In this document: one piece after another, positions 1-8,700 of the stretch
Numbering within the stretch: position 1 is the stretch's first letter
Layout of the letters: the number at the start of each line of letters is the position of its first letter
DNA from: a bacterium
GTDB taxonomy: Bacteria; Pseudomonadota; Alphaproteobacteria; Rhodobacterales; Rhodobacteraceae
Direction: 5' to 3'
Assembly: GCA_016124195.1 (NCBI GenBank)
Contig: WGOE01000012.1
Coordinates: 124,001 to 188,000, forward strand
DNA length: 64,000 nt
Notes under the pieces: model-generated
What the model saw: only the letters and a program-made list of their open reading frames with translations
Database searches by the model: none
Told to the model about the DNA's origin: nothing
Position numbers and translations under genes: made by a program

Positions 1-95
1 AGATAGACCGGCCGCTCGGTCCGCCAGGTGCCGGTGTGATTGAGCCGGCTGGTGCCGGGGTCGAGCGTGATGGCGAAGGGCAGGGTGCCGGTCAT
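1..95 (-). CDS. GltD-like FAD/NAD oxidoreductase subunit of 2-oxoacid oxidoreductase, N-terminal fragment
   Basis: Only the first 31 codons are inside the window; the gene continues past base 1. The ATG overlaps the stop of the upstream beta-subunit gene (ATGA), so it is translationally coupled as the last visible gene of the oxidoreductase operon. The visible residues start MTGTLPFAI and end at TERPVY, with an acidic/Gly-rich lead. This resembles the N-terminus of NADPH-dependent glutamate synthase small-subunit-like flavoproteins that accompany phenylglyoxylate/indolepyruvate-type oxidoreductases, where they pass electrons to NAD(P). That assignment is inference from position and a short stretch; no cofactor motif lies inside the window. 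Confidence 0.6.
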   Translation of the reverse strand, partial: MTGTLPFAITLDPGTSRLNHTGTWRTERPVY

Positions 96-1144
96 AGCGG
101 GGCCTCCTCGGTCAGGCCGTAGCGGCGGATATTGGCATCGGCCATGGCCTGGATGGCGGCGAGGCGCTGGGTGTCTTCGTGGCCCGGGCGGAAGAGATGG
201 GCAAAGCGGCGCTGCGGGCGCAGGTAGTCTTCGACCGGAACCTTGCGGCGGATCTTCTTCACCGCCGTCACCTCGCCATGTTCGGCCTCGAACAGGGGGA
301 AAAGCCCGGATTCCACGGCCAGCCGGGCGAGCCGGATCGTGTCATGCGAAGCCGAGCCCCAGCCGAGCGGGCAGGGCACATGGACATGGATGTAGCGCGC
401 GCCGCAGATGGCCATGGCGCGGGTCACCTTGGCTTCGAGGTCGTGCAGATCGGCGACCGAGGCGGTGGCGACGTAAGGGATTTCATGCGCCATGGCGATG
501 CGGGGCAGGTTCTTGCCGGTGCCAAAGACATTGCCCGGCGCCGCCCCCAAGGCCGGGGTCGTGGCGGTGCGCGCGGCCGGCGGCGTGGCCGAGGAGCGCT
601 GCACCCCGGTGTTCATGTAGGCCTCGTTGTCGTAGCAGATGTAGAGCACGTCGTCGTTGCGTTCGAACATGCCCGACAGGCAGCCAAAGCCGATGTCGGT
701 GGTCGATCCGTCGCCGCCCTGCGCCACCACCCGCACATCCTTTTGCCCGCGCATCCTGAGGCCCGCGGCCACGCCGCTCGCCACCGCAGGCGCATTGCCA
801 AAGACGGAATGCAGCCAGGGGATCTGCCAGGAGGTTTCGGGATAGGGTGTGGTGAAGACCTCAAGGCATCCGGTGGCATTGACCGCCACCACCTTGCCGC
901 CCGCCGCCCGCATCGCGGCATCAAGCGCATAGCGCGCCCCCAGGGCCTCGCCGCAGCCCTGACAGGCGCGGTGGCCCGAGGTGATGGCATTGGCGCGGTC
1001 GGTCGAGGCCTGGACGGTGCGGCTTTCCGCATCCATCAGCCGGTTGCCCAAAGTATGGGTGCCGGTCTGGTAGAAGCGGACGCGCTGGGTGGCGGCGGCG
1101 GGACTGGCCGGCCCTGGTGTGGATCCTGTGGTCTCCTCGGTCAT
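92..1144 (-). CDS. porB: 2-oxoacid:ferredoxin/acceptor oxidoreductase, beta subunit (ThDP-binding)
   Basis: 350 residues. Catalytic ThDP subunit of a pyruvate/2-oxoacid ferredoxin oxidoreductase-family complex, which decarboxylates a 2-oxoacid to the acyl-CoA and reduces a low-potential carrier. The ThDP/Mg site is visible as GDGS (about 144-147) followed by DNEAYMNTGVQRS (about 172-184). CxxC (Cys61, Cys64), Cys93 and a Cys in VPCPLGW (about 256) are the expected four [4Fe-4S] ligands. Third gene of a gamma-alpha-beta-flavoprotein operon; its ATG overlaps the alpha-subunit stop by 4 nt. The substrate (pyruvate, phenylglyoxylate, branched-chain oxoacid) cannot be told from sequence; the flavoprotein partner favours the phenylglyoxylate-dehydrogenase-like branch. 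Confidence 0.88.
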   Translation of the reverse strand: MTEETTGSTPGPASPAAATQRVRFYQTGTHTLGNRLMDAESRTVQASTDRANAITSGHRACQGCGEALGARYALDAAMRAAGGKVVAVNATGCLEVFTTPYPETSWQIPWLHSVFGNAPAVASGVAAGLRMRGQKDVRVVAQGGDGSTTDIGFGCLSGMFERNDDVLYICYDNEAYMNTGVQRSSATPPAARTATTPALGAAPGNVFGTGKNLPRIAMAHEIPYVATASVADLHDLEAKVTRAMAICGARYIHVHVPCPLGWGSASHDTIRLARLAVESGLFPLFEAEHGEVTAVKKIRRKVPVEDYLRPQRRFAHLFRPGHEDTQRLAAIQAMADANIRRYGLTEEAPL

Positions 1145-2445
1145 GGCTTGGCCTCCTGTGGCGCTGTCTGGCCGGGTGCGGCGCGGTCTGGAACGCGGCG
1201 CGGGCCAGGGCCATGGTTGACCGCTTTCAGCAGGTTCTCCGCGATGGGGCCGGAATGGCGCTGGCGCCGGGCGGCGGCCAGTTGCGCCTCGACCACCGGC
1301 CGGTTGAGGTCGAGGAAGGTGACATCCTCCAGCCCGCCCGTGGCCGCGGCCTGCAGCATCCGGGTCAGCCCGTCGCGCGTGATGGGCCGCCCGCCCAGGC
1401 CCGCGATCACCGTATGGACCGGGGTGCCGCTGCCCTGCAGCGCCATCCGCACGTTGGAGGCGAGCATGCCGCCCAAACCGGGGGCAAGGCTTTTTTCAAG
1501 GCAGATCACCCGCCTGACCCCGGCCAGTGCGGCACCGAGCGCCTGCAGCGGAAAGGGTCGGAAGGCCGCGATCGTGACCGAGCCCACCCGCGCCCCGGCG
1601 GCGCGTTCGGCATCGACCACATCCTTGATCGTGCCATTGACCGAGCCGAGCGCCACCACCACCGTCTCGGCCCCCTCGATCCGGTAGGGCCGCACGAGGC
1701 CGCCGGCGGGCCGGCCAAAGACCGCCTCGAATTCGGCCGCAAGCGCGGGGATCACGTCCAGCGCGTCGATCTGCTTCTGATGGCCCAGATAGCGCACTTC
1801 GGTAAAGGCCTCGGGCCCGACCATGGCGCCGATCGAATAGGGGTTGGCCACATCCAGCATCTGCACCGGCGCGAAGGGCGGCAGGAAGCGGTCGACCTGC
1901 TCCTGGCTCGGCACGTCGATGCGTTCGAAGGCATGGGTCAGGATGAAGCCATCGACGCAGACCATCACCGGGCAGGACAATTCCTCGGCGATGCGGAAGG
2001 CGAGGATATGCAGGTCGGCCGCCTCCTGGTTGGTTTCGGCGTAAAGCTGGATCCAGCCGGCATCCTTCAGCGCCATCGCGTCGGAATGGTCGTTCCAGAT
2101 GTTGATGGGGGCGCCGATGGCGCGGTTGCCCACGGTCATCACGATGGGCAGGCCGAGGCCTGCGGCGTTATAGACCGCCTCGGCCATGAACAAGAGGCCC
2201 TGGCTCGCCGTGGCCGTATAGGCCCGCGCGCCGGCCGCCGAAGCGCCGATCGCCACCGACATCGCGGCGAATTCGCTTTCGACGTTGATGAACTCGCAGC
2301 CCTTCAGCGCGCCCGATTTGACCATGGCGCCGATGCCTTCGACGATATGGGTCTGCGGCGTGATCGGATAGGCGCAGACCACCTGCGGGCGGCAGAGGGC
2401 GATCGCCTCGGCCATGCCTTGCGACCCTTCGATCTGTTTCAGCAT
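1141..2445 (-). CDS. porA: 2-oxoacid:ferredoxin/acceptor oxidoreductase, alpha subunit
   Basis: 434 residues. Holds the pyrimidine-binding domain (domain I, about 15-240; motifs AYPITPQTHIVE and ESEFAAMSVAIGASAAGAR) and the transketolase C-like domain II (about 255-370). IWNDHSDAM and the following helix match the family substrate/dimer region. The C-terminal 40 residues (RRVPDRAAPGQTAPQEAKP) are a Pro/Ala-rich tail not needed by the fold. Start overlaps the gamma-subunit stop by 7 nt and the end overlaps the beta start by 4 nt, so gamma, alpha and beta are one transcript. Functional class is secure; substrate specificity is not. Confidence 0.88.
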   Translation of the reverse strand: MLKQIEGSQGMAEAIALCRPQVVCAYPITPQTHIVEGIGAMVKSGALKGCEFINVESEFAAMSVAIGASAAGARAYTATASQGLLFMAEAVYNAAGLGLPIVMTVGNRAIGAPINIWNDHSDAMALKDAGWIQLYAETNQEAADLHILAFRIAEELSCPVMVCVDGFILTHAFERIDVPSQEQVDRFLPPFAPVQMLDVANPYSIGAMVGPEAFTEVRYLGHQKQIDALDVIPALAAEFEAVFGRPAGGLVRPYRIEGAETVVVALGSVNGTIKDVVDAERAAGARVGSVTIAAFRPFPLQALGAALAGVRRVICLEKSLAPGLGGMLASNVRMALQGSGTPVHTVIAGLGGRPITRDGLTRMLQAAATGGLEDVTFLDLNRPVVEAQLAAARRQRHSGPIAENLLKAVNHGPGPRRVPDRAAPGQTAPQEAKP

Positions 2446-3008
2446 GTGGCCTCCCTGGTCAAGGTGTCATGGGCTTCAAGGGATGCGGCGGCATTGGCCT
2501 CGCCCACGGGCCCGGCAAAGCGCGCGCGGATCGCCTTCAGGACCGGACCCAGCCCCACCGCGCCGGTCAGCGCGGCAAAGGCGCCCAACAGCGCCGCGTT
2601 GGGCAGGGGGCGCCCGATGTGCCTGAGAGCAATCTCTGTGGCGGCGAGGCTGTGCACGTGATGCACGGGCCGGGCGGCCGCGAAATCGGCAAGGCCCAGA
2701 TCGGCCAGACTGCGCGCCGAATTGATCAGGACAAATCCGTCGGGCTTCAGCCCGGCAAAGACATCCAGCGCATGAAGCAGCGTCGCATCCTGGATGATCA
2801 GCGCGTCGGGCGCGAGGATCGGTTCGCGCAGGCGGATCTCGCGGTCCGATATCCGGCAATAGGAGGCGACCGGCGCGCCCATCCGTTCGGAACCAAAGCT
2901 GGGGAAGGCCTGCGCGTGCCGCCCCTCGTCAAAGGCCGCGACCGACAGAAGCTCGGCCGCCGTCACGACACCCTGGCCACCGCGCCCGTGCAAGCGAATC
3001 TCGAACAT
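2439..3008 (-). CDS. porG: 2-oxoacid:ferredoxin/acceptor oxidoreductase, gamma subunit
   Basis: 189 residues, the usual size of a stand-alone POR gamma subunit. The N-terminus HGRGGQGVVTAAELLS is the family's glycine-rich loop, and the following FPSFGSERMGAPVASYCRISD matches the CoA-domain signature. It forms the CoA-binding part of the complex. First gene of the operon. The 90 bp in front of it carry an FNR-like dyad (3060-3073) about 58 bp upstream of the start, which fits an oxygen-sensitive iron-sulfur enzyme being made at low oxygen. No ferredoxin-like delta subunit is visible; it may be part of the truncated flavoprotein or elsewhere. Confidence 0.87.
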   Translation of the reverse strand: MFEIRLHGRGGQGVVTAAELLSVAAFDEGRHAQAFPSFGSERMGAPVASYCRISDREIRLREPILAPDALIIQDATLLHALDVFAGLKPDGFVLINSARSLADLGLADFAAARPVHHVHSLAATEIALRHIGRPLPNAALLGAFAALTGAVGLGPVLKAIRARFAGPVGEANAAASLEAHDTLTREATC

Positions 3009-3059
3009 GGGGTTTCCCTCCCGACCGGCACAGTCTGGGCGCGGGCGGGGCCGGGGTCT

Positions 3060-3073
3060 CTGATCTGCATCAA
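3060..3073 (-). promoter_or_regulatory. FNR/FnrL-like box upstream of porG
   Basis: Read toward porG the sequence is TTGATGCAGATCAG, i.e. TTGAT-N4-ATCAG, one mismatch from the FNR consensus TTGAT-N4-ATCAA. It lies between the stop of the LuxR-type gene and the porG start, centred about 58 bp upstream of the porG ATG. Function is inferred from the match and the oxygen-labile product. Confidence 0.55.
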
Positions 3074-3097
3074 TGCCCGAGGGCTTTGCGGCCGGCG

Positions 3098-3889
3098 CTA
3101 TCCGCCCGCCACCAGCGCGCCGATGAAGCGCGAGAACAGCTCGCCCTGCGACGAGATGCGCAGCTTGGTGTAGATGTTGCGCCGGTGGATGCGCACGGTT
3201 CCCGGCGAGATGCCGAGGAGCGCGCCCACCGCCTCGGCCGAATGGCCCTTGAGCGTGTGTTCGGCGACCTCGCGTTCGCGCGGGGTCAGGATGCCGTTGC
3301 CAAAGCTGCCGAAGGCCTGCGCCACCCGGCTTTGCAGACCGTCCGGCCCGCCCGGCGCCTTGGCGCGGAACTGCTGGCTCAGATCCGCCCAGTGGCGCCG
3401 CGCCACGGCCGAAACCAGCGGGACCATCGCGGCGAGGTCACGGAACTCGCGCTGCGAAAAGGGCCGCTCGGCCCGCATCAGCGACAGGACCGCCATGGCG
3501 CCCTGCGGCAGATCGACGAAATAGCCCAATTCTTCGGCAAGCCCGGTCTGCACGTAGTAATTGCGAAAGTATTCGCCCTGATAAAACCGGTCGGGCGCCA
3601 GATCGCGCAGCCGGTAGAGGCCCGGCGCCACCGGACGCTGCGCCGCCTGATAGAACGGGTCCAGAAGATAGGGCCCGGCCTGATAGTCGGTCACGAAGAC
3701 CTGCCGCTTGAGAGAGGGAAAATCGTCATGCAAATCAAGGGGCCGCGCTGTGCCGTGATAGCCGAACATCACCGTGTAGGTGAAGGGCGCCACCTGCCGC
3801 AACAGGCTGGCAAGCGCTGCCGGCAGGGCCGGCGTCTGCAGCGCCGCCACCACCTCGGCCGCGAGCCCGGTCCAGACCGGCACGGTCAA
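3098..3889 (-). CDS. LuxR-family transcriptional regulator
   Basis: 263 residues. C-terminal GerE/LuxR helix-turn-helix at about 200-260 (LTPREREVAEHTLKGHSAEAVG, then SPGTVRIHRRNIYTKL), a strong family match. The N-terminal 190 residues form a sensor-like domain I cannot assign; they do not show the acyl-homoserine-lactone pocket residues clearly enough to call a quorum receptor. It precedes the oxidoreductase operon on the same strand by 90 bp and is divergent from the ABC transporter genes by about 100 bp, so either set could be its target. Two TGATATA-containing direct repeats (about 3934 and 3973) sit in the divergent gap. Confidence 0.82.
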   Translation of the reverse strand: MTVPVWTGLAAEVVAALQTPALPAALASLLRQVAPFTYTVMFGYHGTARPLDLHDDFPSLKRQVFVTDYQAGPYLLDPFYQAAQRPVAPGLYRLRDLAPDRFYQGEYFRNYYVQTGLAEELGYFVDLPQGAMAVLSLMRAERPFSQREFRDLAAMVPLVSAVARRHWADLSQQFRAKAPGGPDGLQSRVAQAFGSFGNGILTPREREVAEHTLKGHSAEAVGALLGISPGTVRIHRRNIYTKLRISSQGELFSRFIGALVAGG

Positions 3890-3989
3890 GCGGGCCCTCC
3901 GTCGCCTGGGGATACCCTATTTGTGATATATACAGCCAATCGCCCGTTTCCTACGATTTAACCTCTTTCCCATGATATACCAAGGTGCC

Positions 3990-5084
3990 ATGCCAAGTTC
4001 CACCTCCTCCGCCATGAACCAGGCCCCGGCGATTGCCGAGTTTCGCGCCGCCTCCAAACGGTTCGGCCCGGTTCTGGCGGCGGACGAGGTCAGCCTGACC
4101 ATCCGGCGCGGCGAGTTTCTGACCTTTCTCGGGCCCTCGGGCTGCGGCAAGACCACGGCCCTGCGCATGCTGGCCGGGTTCGAGGCGCCGACTTCGGGTG
4201 CCGTGTATCTCGACGGCGAAAGGGTCAATGACATGCCCGCCTATCGCCGCCCGGTGAACATGGTGTTTCAGCATTACGCGCTGTTTCCGCATCTGACCGT
4301 GGCGCAGAACATCGCTTACGGCCTGTTGCAGCGCCGTCCGCGCCCCGACAAGGCCGAGGTGGCGGCCAAGGTGGCCCGCGCGCTTGACATGGTGCGCCTG
4401 CCCGGCTTCGGCCCGCGCCGGATCTGGGAGATGTCGGGCGGCCAGCAGCAGCGTGTGGCCCTGGCCCGCGCCATCGTGAACGAACCGAAGCTTCTGTTGC
4501 TGGACGAACCGCTTGCCGCACTGGACCGCAAGCTGCGACGCGAAATGCAGATCGAATTGCAGACCCTGCAGCGCCAGTTGGGCATCACCTTCGTTCTGGT
4601 CACCCATGACCAGGAAGAGGCGCTGTCGATGTCGGACCGCATCTGCATCATGCGCGGCGGCAAGATCGTGCAGACCGGCTCGCCGACGGTGCTTTATGAC
4701 GAGCCGATCAGCCGTTATGTCGCGGATTTCGTGGGCAAGTCGAACTTCGTCGATGGCATCTTCGCGGGCCACAACAAGGTGACGGCGCATGGCACCACCT
4801 TCACCGGCCGCATCCTGTGCACGCCGGCCATCGGGTCGAAGGTGACGCTGTCGATCCGGCCCGAACAGATCGAACTGACCCGCGACGGGCTGGAGCCCGT
4901 GCAAGTCGTCAACCGCATCTTTCTGGGCGAACATACCGAATACCTCGTCCGTCATGACAACATGGGCGAGCTTCTGGTCCGCGTCTCACGCCAGGCCGAG
5001 GCGGCCGAGGGCCCCTTTGACCCCGGCAGCGAAGCCTTTGTGCGTTGGGCGCCGGATGCCGCGCTGATCCTCGACCAAGACTGA
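3990..5084 (+). CDS. potA: Polyamine-type ABC transporter ATP-binding protein (PotA-like)
   Basis: 364 residues from the ATG at 3990; in-frame ATGs at 3972 and 4014 are alternatives, and none has an ideal ribosome site (AAGG precedes 3990). Full ABC ATPase: Walker A GPSGCGKTT near 48-56, Q-loop, signature MSGGQQQRVALARA, Walker B LLLLDEPLAALD, switch His in VTHDQEEALSMSD. A C-terminal TOBE domain (about 280-360) marks the spermidine/putrescine or related family. It energises import with the three downstream genes (binding protein, two permeases). Substrate by homology is a polyamine or small amine; opines or other amines are possible. Confidence 0.87.
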   Translation: MPSSTSSAMNQAPAIAEFRAASKRFGPVLAADEVSLTIRRGEFLTFLGPSGCGKTTALRMLAGFEAPTSGAVYLDGERVNDMPAYRRPVNMVFQHYALFPHLTVAQNIAYGLLQRRPRPDKAEVAAKVARALDMVRLPGFGPRRIWEMSGGQQQRVALARAIVNEPKLLLLDEPLAALDRKLRREMQIELQTLQRQLGITFVLVTHDQEEALSMSDRICIMRGGKIVQTGSPTVLYDEPISRYVADFVGKSNFVDGIFAGHNKVTAHGTTFTGRILCTPAIGSKVTLSIRPEQIELTRDGLEPVQVVNRIFLGEHTEYLVRHDNMGELLVRVSRQAEAAEGPFDPGSEAFVRWAPDAALILDQD

Positions 5085-5106
5085 CACCAACAGGGAGACC
5101 ACAACG

Positions 5107-6270
5107 ATGACCGACAAGATCGACCACATCTCGCGTCAGAAGTTCATGGAAGAACTGCGGCGCTATCAAAAGGGCTCTGTCACGCGCAGGCATTTTCTGG
5201 GCGTCACGGGGCTTGGCGCGGCCAGCGCGGTTCTGGCCGCGGCGGTGCCCGCCCTGCGCCCGCGCCCGGCCTTTGCCGAAGGCTCGATCGGCGACAAGGT
5301 CGTGCTGGCGACCTGGCCGAATTACCACGATCCGGCCGATTTCGACGCCTTCACCGCCAAGACGGGGGCCGCGGTGCAGGTCAATGTCTTTGGCTCGAAC
5401 GAAGAGATGCTGGCCAAGCTGCAGGCCGGCGGTTCGGGCTGGGATGTGTTCGTGCCGACCAATTACGCCATTTCGACTTATGTCGCCCAGGGCATCATCG
5501 ACCCCTTGGACATGACCAAGGTCCCGGCCTATGACGCGGCGAGTTTCGATGCGCGCTTTGCCGGGGCGGGCACGGTGGATGGCAAGCTTTACGCGCTGTC
5601 CAAGGACTGGGGCACCACGGGCATGGCCGTCAACACCAAGATGCTGAACGGATTGCCCACGCCGACGAGCTGGAAAGAATTCTGGGACATGACGATGGGC
5701 CCCTTCTCTGGCCGCACCATGGTGCATGACTACCAGCTCACCACCATCGGCAATGCCTTGAAATACTACGGCTATTCCTTCAACTCGCTTGACCCGAAGG
5801 AACTGGCCGACGCCGAAAAGCTGCTGATGGCCGCCAAGCCGCATCTCTTTGGCATCAACTCGGACTATCAGCCCTCGATGCGGTCGGGCGATGCCTGGAT
5901 GACGGTGTGCTGGACGGGCGACGCCAGCCAGATGCACCGCGACCTGCCGGAAATCGTCTATGTCGTGGGCAAGGAGGGTGGCGAGATCTGGTCCGATTTC
6001 TACGCCATCCCGAAATCGGCCCCGCATCCCGAGGCCGCCCATGCGCTGGTCAACTTCCTCCTGACGCCCGAGATCAATGCCAAGGAGGCGCTGTTCCACG
6101 GCTATCCGGTCGCCGATGCGCGGGTGAACAAGCTTCTGCCGCCCGAGATCATGAACGACCCGATCCTGCATCCGGCGGCGGAATTGCTTTCGACGCTGGA
6201 GTTTGGGGCCGCCGCCACCCTGACCGACCCGAACCGGGCCGAGTTGATGGCGCGCTTCAAGTCGGCCTGA
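5107..6270 (+). CDS. potD: Polyamine-type ABC transporter periplasmic binding protein, Tat-exported
   Basis: 387 residues. N-terminal twin-arginine signal: TRRHFLGVTG at about 26-35, a hydrophobic Ala-rich stretch, and a likely cleavage after AFA near 58. The mature part is a type II periplasmic binding fold of the PotD/PotF family (VVLATWPNYHDP at the start, SNEEMLAKLQAGGSGWDVFVPTNYAI, SDYQPSMRSGDAWMTVCWTGDA). Tat export is common for these proteins in Rhodobacterales. It lies 22 bp after the ATPase and 3 bp before the first permease, in the same operon. Confidence 0.88.
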   Translation: MTDKIDHISRQKFMEELRRYQKGSVTRRHFLGVTGLGAASAVLAAAVPALRPRPAFAEGSIGDKVVLATWPNYHDPADFDAFTAKTGAAVQVNVFGSNEEMLAKLQAGGSGWDVFVPTNYAISTYVAQGIIDPLDMTKVPAYDAASFDARFAGAGTVDGKLYALSKDWGTTGMAVNTKMLNGLPTPTSWKEFWDMTMGPFSGRTMVHDYQLTTIGNALKYYGYSFNSLDPKELADAEKLLMAAKPHLFGINSDYQPSMRSGDAWMTVCWTGDASQMHRDLPEIVYVVGKEGGEIWSDFYAIPKSAPHPEAAHALVNFLLTPEINAKEALFHGYPVADARVNKLLPPEIMNDPILHPAAELLSTLEFGAAATLTDPNRAELMARFKSA

Positions 6271-6273
6271 GCC

Positions 6274-7122
6274 ATGCAGGGGCGCACCACATGGCTGCTA
6301 CTGGCCCCGGCGGCCCTTTGGTTCGGCATCATGCTGGTGCTGCCCCTGTGTTTCATCGTGGTCTTCAGCTTCGGAGACCGCGGGCCTGCGGGCGGGTATG
6401 TGCCCGCCTTCACGCTGGCGCAATATGCCAATCTGCCCTCGCGGTTCGCGGTCTTTCGCAACACGCTGACGCTGGCGCCCCTGGGCACGCTGATGGCCCT
6501 GGTGATCGCCTATCCGCTGGCCTATTTCCTGGCGCTGCAGGCCAGTCCGCGCTGGCGCACGCTGCTGTTGATCCTGGTCATCGTGCCGTTCTGGACCTCG
6601 ATCCTGATCCGCAGCTATGCCTGGATCTTTCTCTTGGGCGGGCAGGGGATTCCGGCGCTGTTCGCCTGGGCCGGCATCCCGCTGCCGCGGCTGGTCAACA
6701 CGCCCTTCGCGGTGCTGACCGGTATCGTCTATGGCTATCTGCCGCTGATGGTTCTGCCGATCTATGTCAGCCTGGACCGGCTGGACAAAAGGCTGCTCGA
6801 AGCCTCGGCCGACCTTGGCGCGCCGCCGTTCCGGTCCTTCCTGCAGATCACGCTGCCCCTGTCGCTGCCCGGCGTCGCCACCGGCTGCATGCTGGTCTTC
6901 ATCCTCTTGATGGGCGAGTATCTGATCCCCTCGGTGCTGGGGGGCGGGCTAGTCTTCTTCATCGGCAACGCGCTGGTTGATCTGTTCCTGCAATCGCGCA
7001 ACTGGGCCTTTGGGGCTGCGGTCTCGGTCAGTCTGGTGGTGATCATGCTGATCACCGTCTCGGCCTATATGTGGTTGATGCGGCGCCTCGGTGGCGCGCG
7101 CGATGATGTTTCCCTGATGTAG
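6274..7122 (+). CDS. potB: Polyamine-type ABC transporter permease (PotB-like)
   Basis: 282 residues with six predicted membrane helices. The EAA-type cytoplasmic loop is visible as EASADLGAPPFRSFLQITLPLSLPG (about 172-196), the site that docks on the ATPase. Starts 3 bp after the binding-protein stop and ends 7 bp before the second permease. Family assignment to the inner-membrane import permeases is strong; substrate follows from the cluster. Confidence 0.88.
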   Translation: MQGRTTWLLLAPAALWFGIMLVLPLCFIVVFSFGDRGPAGGYVPAFTLAQYANLPSRFAVFRNTLTLAPLGTLMALVIAYPLAYFLALQASPRWRTLLLILVIVPFWTSILIRSYAWIFLLGGQGIPALFAWAGIPLPRLVNTPFAVLTGIVYGYLPLMVLPIYVSLDRLDKRLLEASADLGAPPFRSFLQITLPLSLPGVATGCMLVFILLMGEYLIPSVLGGGLVFFIGNALVDLFLQSRNWAFGAAVSVSLVVIMLITVSAYMWLMRRLGGARDDVSLM

Positions 7123-7129
7123 GCCCCCC

Positions 7130-7948
7130 ATGAGATTTTACGCGAGCCTCGTCTATCTGTTCCTTTATTTCCCGATCGCGGTGATCGTGTTCTTCAGCTT
7201 CAACGCGGGGAAAAGCGCCACCCAGATGATGGGGTTTTCGGTGGGCTGGTATGGCCATGCCCTGCACAACCCCTTCGTGACCGAGGCTTTGCGCACCTCT
7301 TTCATCGTGGCGCTGTCCTCGGCCAGCATCGCGAGCGTCTTCGGCACCATGGCGGCGCTGGCGCTGCAGGGCATGAAGGGGCGGGTGCGGATGCTGTTTG
7401 ACGCGCTGATCTATGTCGCGGTCATGGTGCCTGGCATCGTGATCGGCATTTCGACGCTGATCGCGCTGGTCACGCTGTTCGGCTGGATCAACCCGGTGCT
7501 GGCGGCGCTGTTCCCGGCCGGGCAGGCGCCGCAACTGGCGATGGGGCTTGTCTCGCTGATCGGCGCGCATGCGCTGTTTTCGATGGCGCTGGTCATCATC
7601 ATCCTGCGCGCCCGGCTCGCGGGGATGGACCGCAGCCTGATGGAGGCTTCGGCCGACCTTTACGCCGCGCCCTTCGCAACCTTCCGCCAGATCACCCTGC
7701 CGCTGATCTTTCCGGGGATTCTCGCGGGGTTCTTGTTGAGCTTCACCTTCAGCTTTGACGATTTCATCATCGCATTCTTCGTTGCCGGGTCCGAGACGAC
7801 CTTGCCGATCTATGTCTTCTCTTCGATCCGGCGCGGTGTGACGCCCGAAATCAACGCCATCGGCACCATGGTCCTGATGACCTCGCTGGTGCTGCTGGTC
7901 ATAGCGCAGGTCATCCTGCGGCGCGGACCCAGGCAGGAGGCCGCGTGA
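7130..7948 (+). CDS. potC: Polyamine-type ABC transporter permease (PotC-like)
   Basis: 272 residues, six membrane helices. EAA loop EASADLYAAPFATFRQITLPLIFPG at about 174-198, followed by FSFDDFIIAFFVAGSETTLPIYVFSSIRRGVTPEINAI, a sequence typical of PotC. It pairs with the preceding permease. Its stop overlaps the start of the downstream dehydrogenase, which suggests the dehydrogenase is made together with the transporter. Confidence 0.88.
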   Translation: MRFYASLVYLFLYFPIAVIVFFSFNAGKSATQMMGFSVGWYGHALHNPFVTEALRTSFIVALSSASIASVFGTMAALALQGMKGRVRMLFDALIYVAVMVPGIVIGISTLIALVTLFGWINPVLAALFPAGQAPQLAMGLVSLIGAHALFSMALVIIILRARLAGMDRSLMEASADLYAAPFATFRQITLPLIFPGILAGFLLSFTFSFDDFIIAFFVAGSETTLPIYVFSSIRRGVTPEINAIGTMVLMTSLVLLVIAQVILRRGPRQEAA

Positions 7949-8700
7949 TGCTGCAGGGCAGGGTCGCCTTTCTGACCGGGGCAGGGGCGGGCATCGGGCG
8001 GGCCGGGGCGCTGGCCCTGGCGCAGGCCGGCGCGCATGTCGTGGTGAGCGACCTTGACGGCGCCCGCGCCGAGGGCGTGGCCGCCGAGATCGCCGCCCGC
8101 GGTGGCCGGGCCGAGGCGATGGCGCTCGATGCCACCGACGATGCCGCCGTGGCCGCCGCCATCGACGGGGTGGCCATGCGCGGGCGGCTTGACATCCTGC
8201 ATTCGCATGCGGGCCTGCAAACCTCGGGCGGGCTGGCAGAGGCGAGCGTGGCCGACATGGATGCCTCGTGGCGGCTGAACGTGCGGGCGCATTTCGTGGC
8301 GGCCAAGGCGGCAATGCCGCATATGCGCGGGCAGGGGGCGGGGTCGATCATCCTCACCGCCTCCAACTCGGGCGTGCAGATCGACCGGGGCATGATCGCC
8401 TATGCCACGACCAAACATGCCGTGATCGCGATGACCCGGCAGATCGCGGCCGATCACGCCCGCTACAACGTGCGCTGCAATGCGCTTTGCCCGGGGTTTG
8501 TCGACACTGCCTTCAATGCCGGTTTCGAACGCCAGATGGGCGGGCGCGCCGGGTTGGAGGCCTATGTCGCCAGCGCCATTCCGATGGGCCGCTGGGCCAC
8601 GGTCGAAGAGGTGGCGGCGGCGATCCTCTACCTCGCCTCGGACCAGTCGGCCTTCATGACAGGCCACGCGCTGGTGCTGGACGGCGGCGAAAGCCTGTGA
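7945..8700 (+). CDS. SDR-family NAD(P)-dependent oxidoreductase
   Basis: 251 residues from GTG 7945 (overlaps the permease stop as GTGA); the ATG at 7948 is an equally possible start. Classical short-chain dehydrogenase: TGAGAGIGRAGALAL cofactor loop, ASN(S)G near residue 138, catalytic YATTK (about 152-156), PG(F)VDTAF after it, and C-terminal FMTGHALVLDGGESL. One oddity is HSHAGLQ where the NNAG motif normally lies, so residues contacting the adenine ribose side differ. Co-transcribed with the ABC transporter, so it probably oxidises or reduces the imported compound or a product. Exact substrate unknown. Confidence 0.82.
   Translation: MMLQGRVAFLTGAGAGIGRAGALALAQAGAHVVVSDLDGARAEGVAAEIAARGGRAEAMALDATDDAAVAAAIDGVAMRGRLDILHSHAGLQTSGGLAEASVADMDASWRLNVRAHFVAAKAAMPHMRGQGAGSIILTASNSGVQIDRGMIAYATTKHAVIAMTRQIAADHARYNVRCNALCPGFVDTAFNAGFERQMGGRAGLEAYVASAIPMGRWATVEEVAAAILYLASDQSAFMTGHALVLDGGESL

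Noticed and set aside
179-3173. Long open frames on the plus strand opposite the oxidoreductase genes
   Set aside because: They are antisense frames kept open by high GC; products are Arg/Gly/His-rich with no family match, whereas the minus-strand genes are complete enzymes.
3098-3889. Quorum-sensing receptor with a synthase partner
   Set aside because: No LuxI-type gene is near and the autoinducer-pocket residues could not be recognised.
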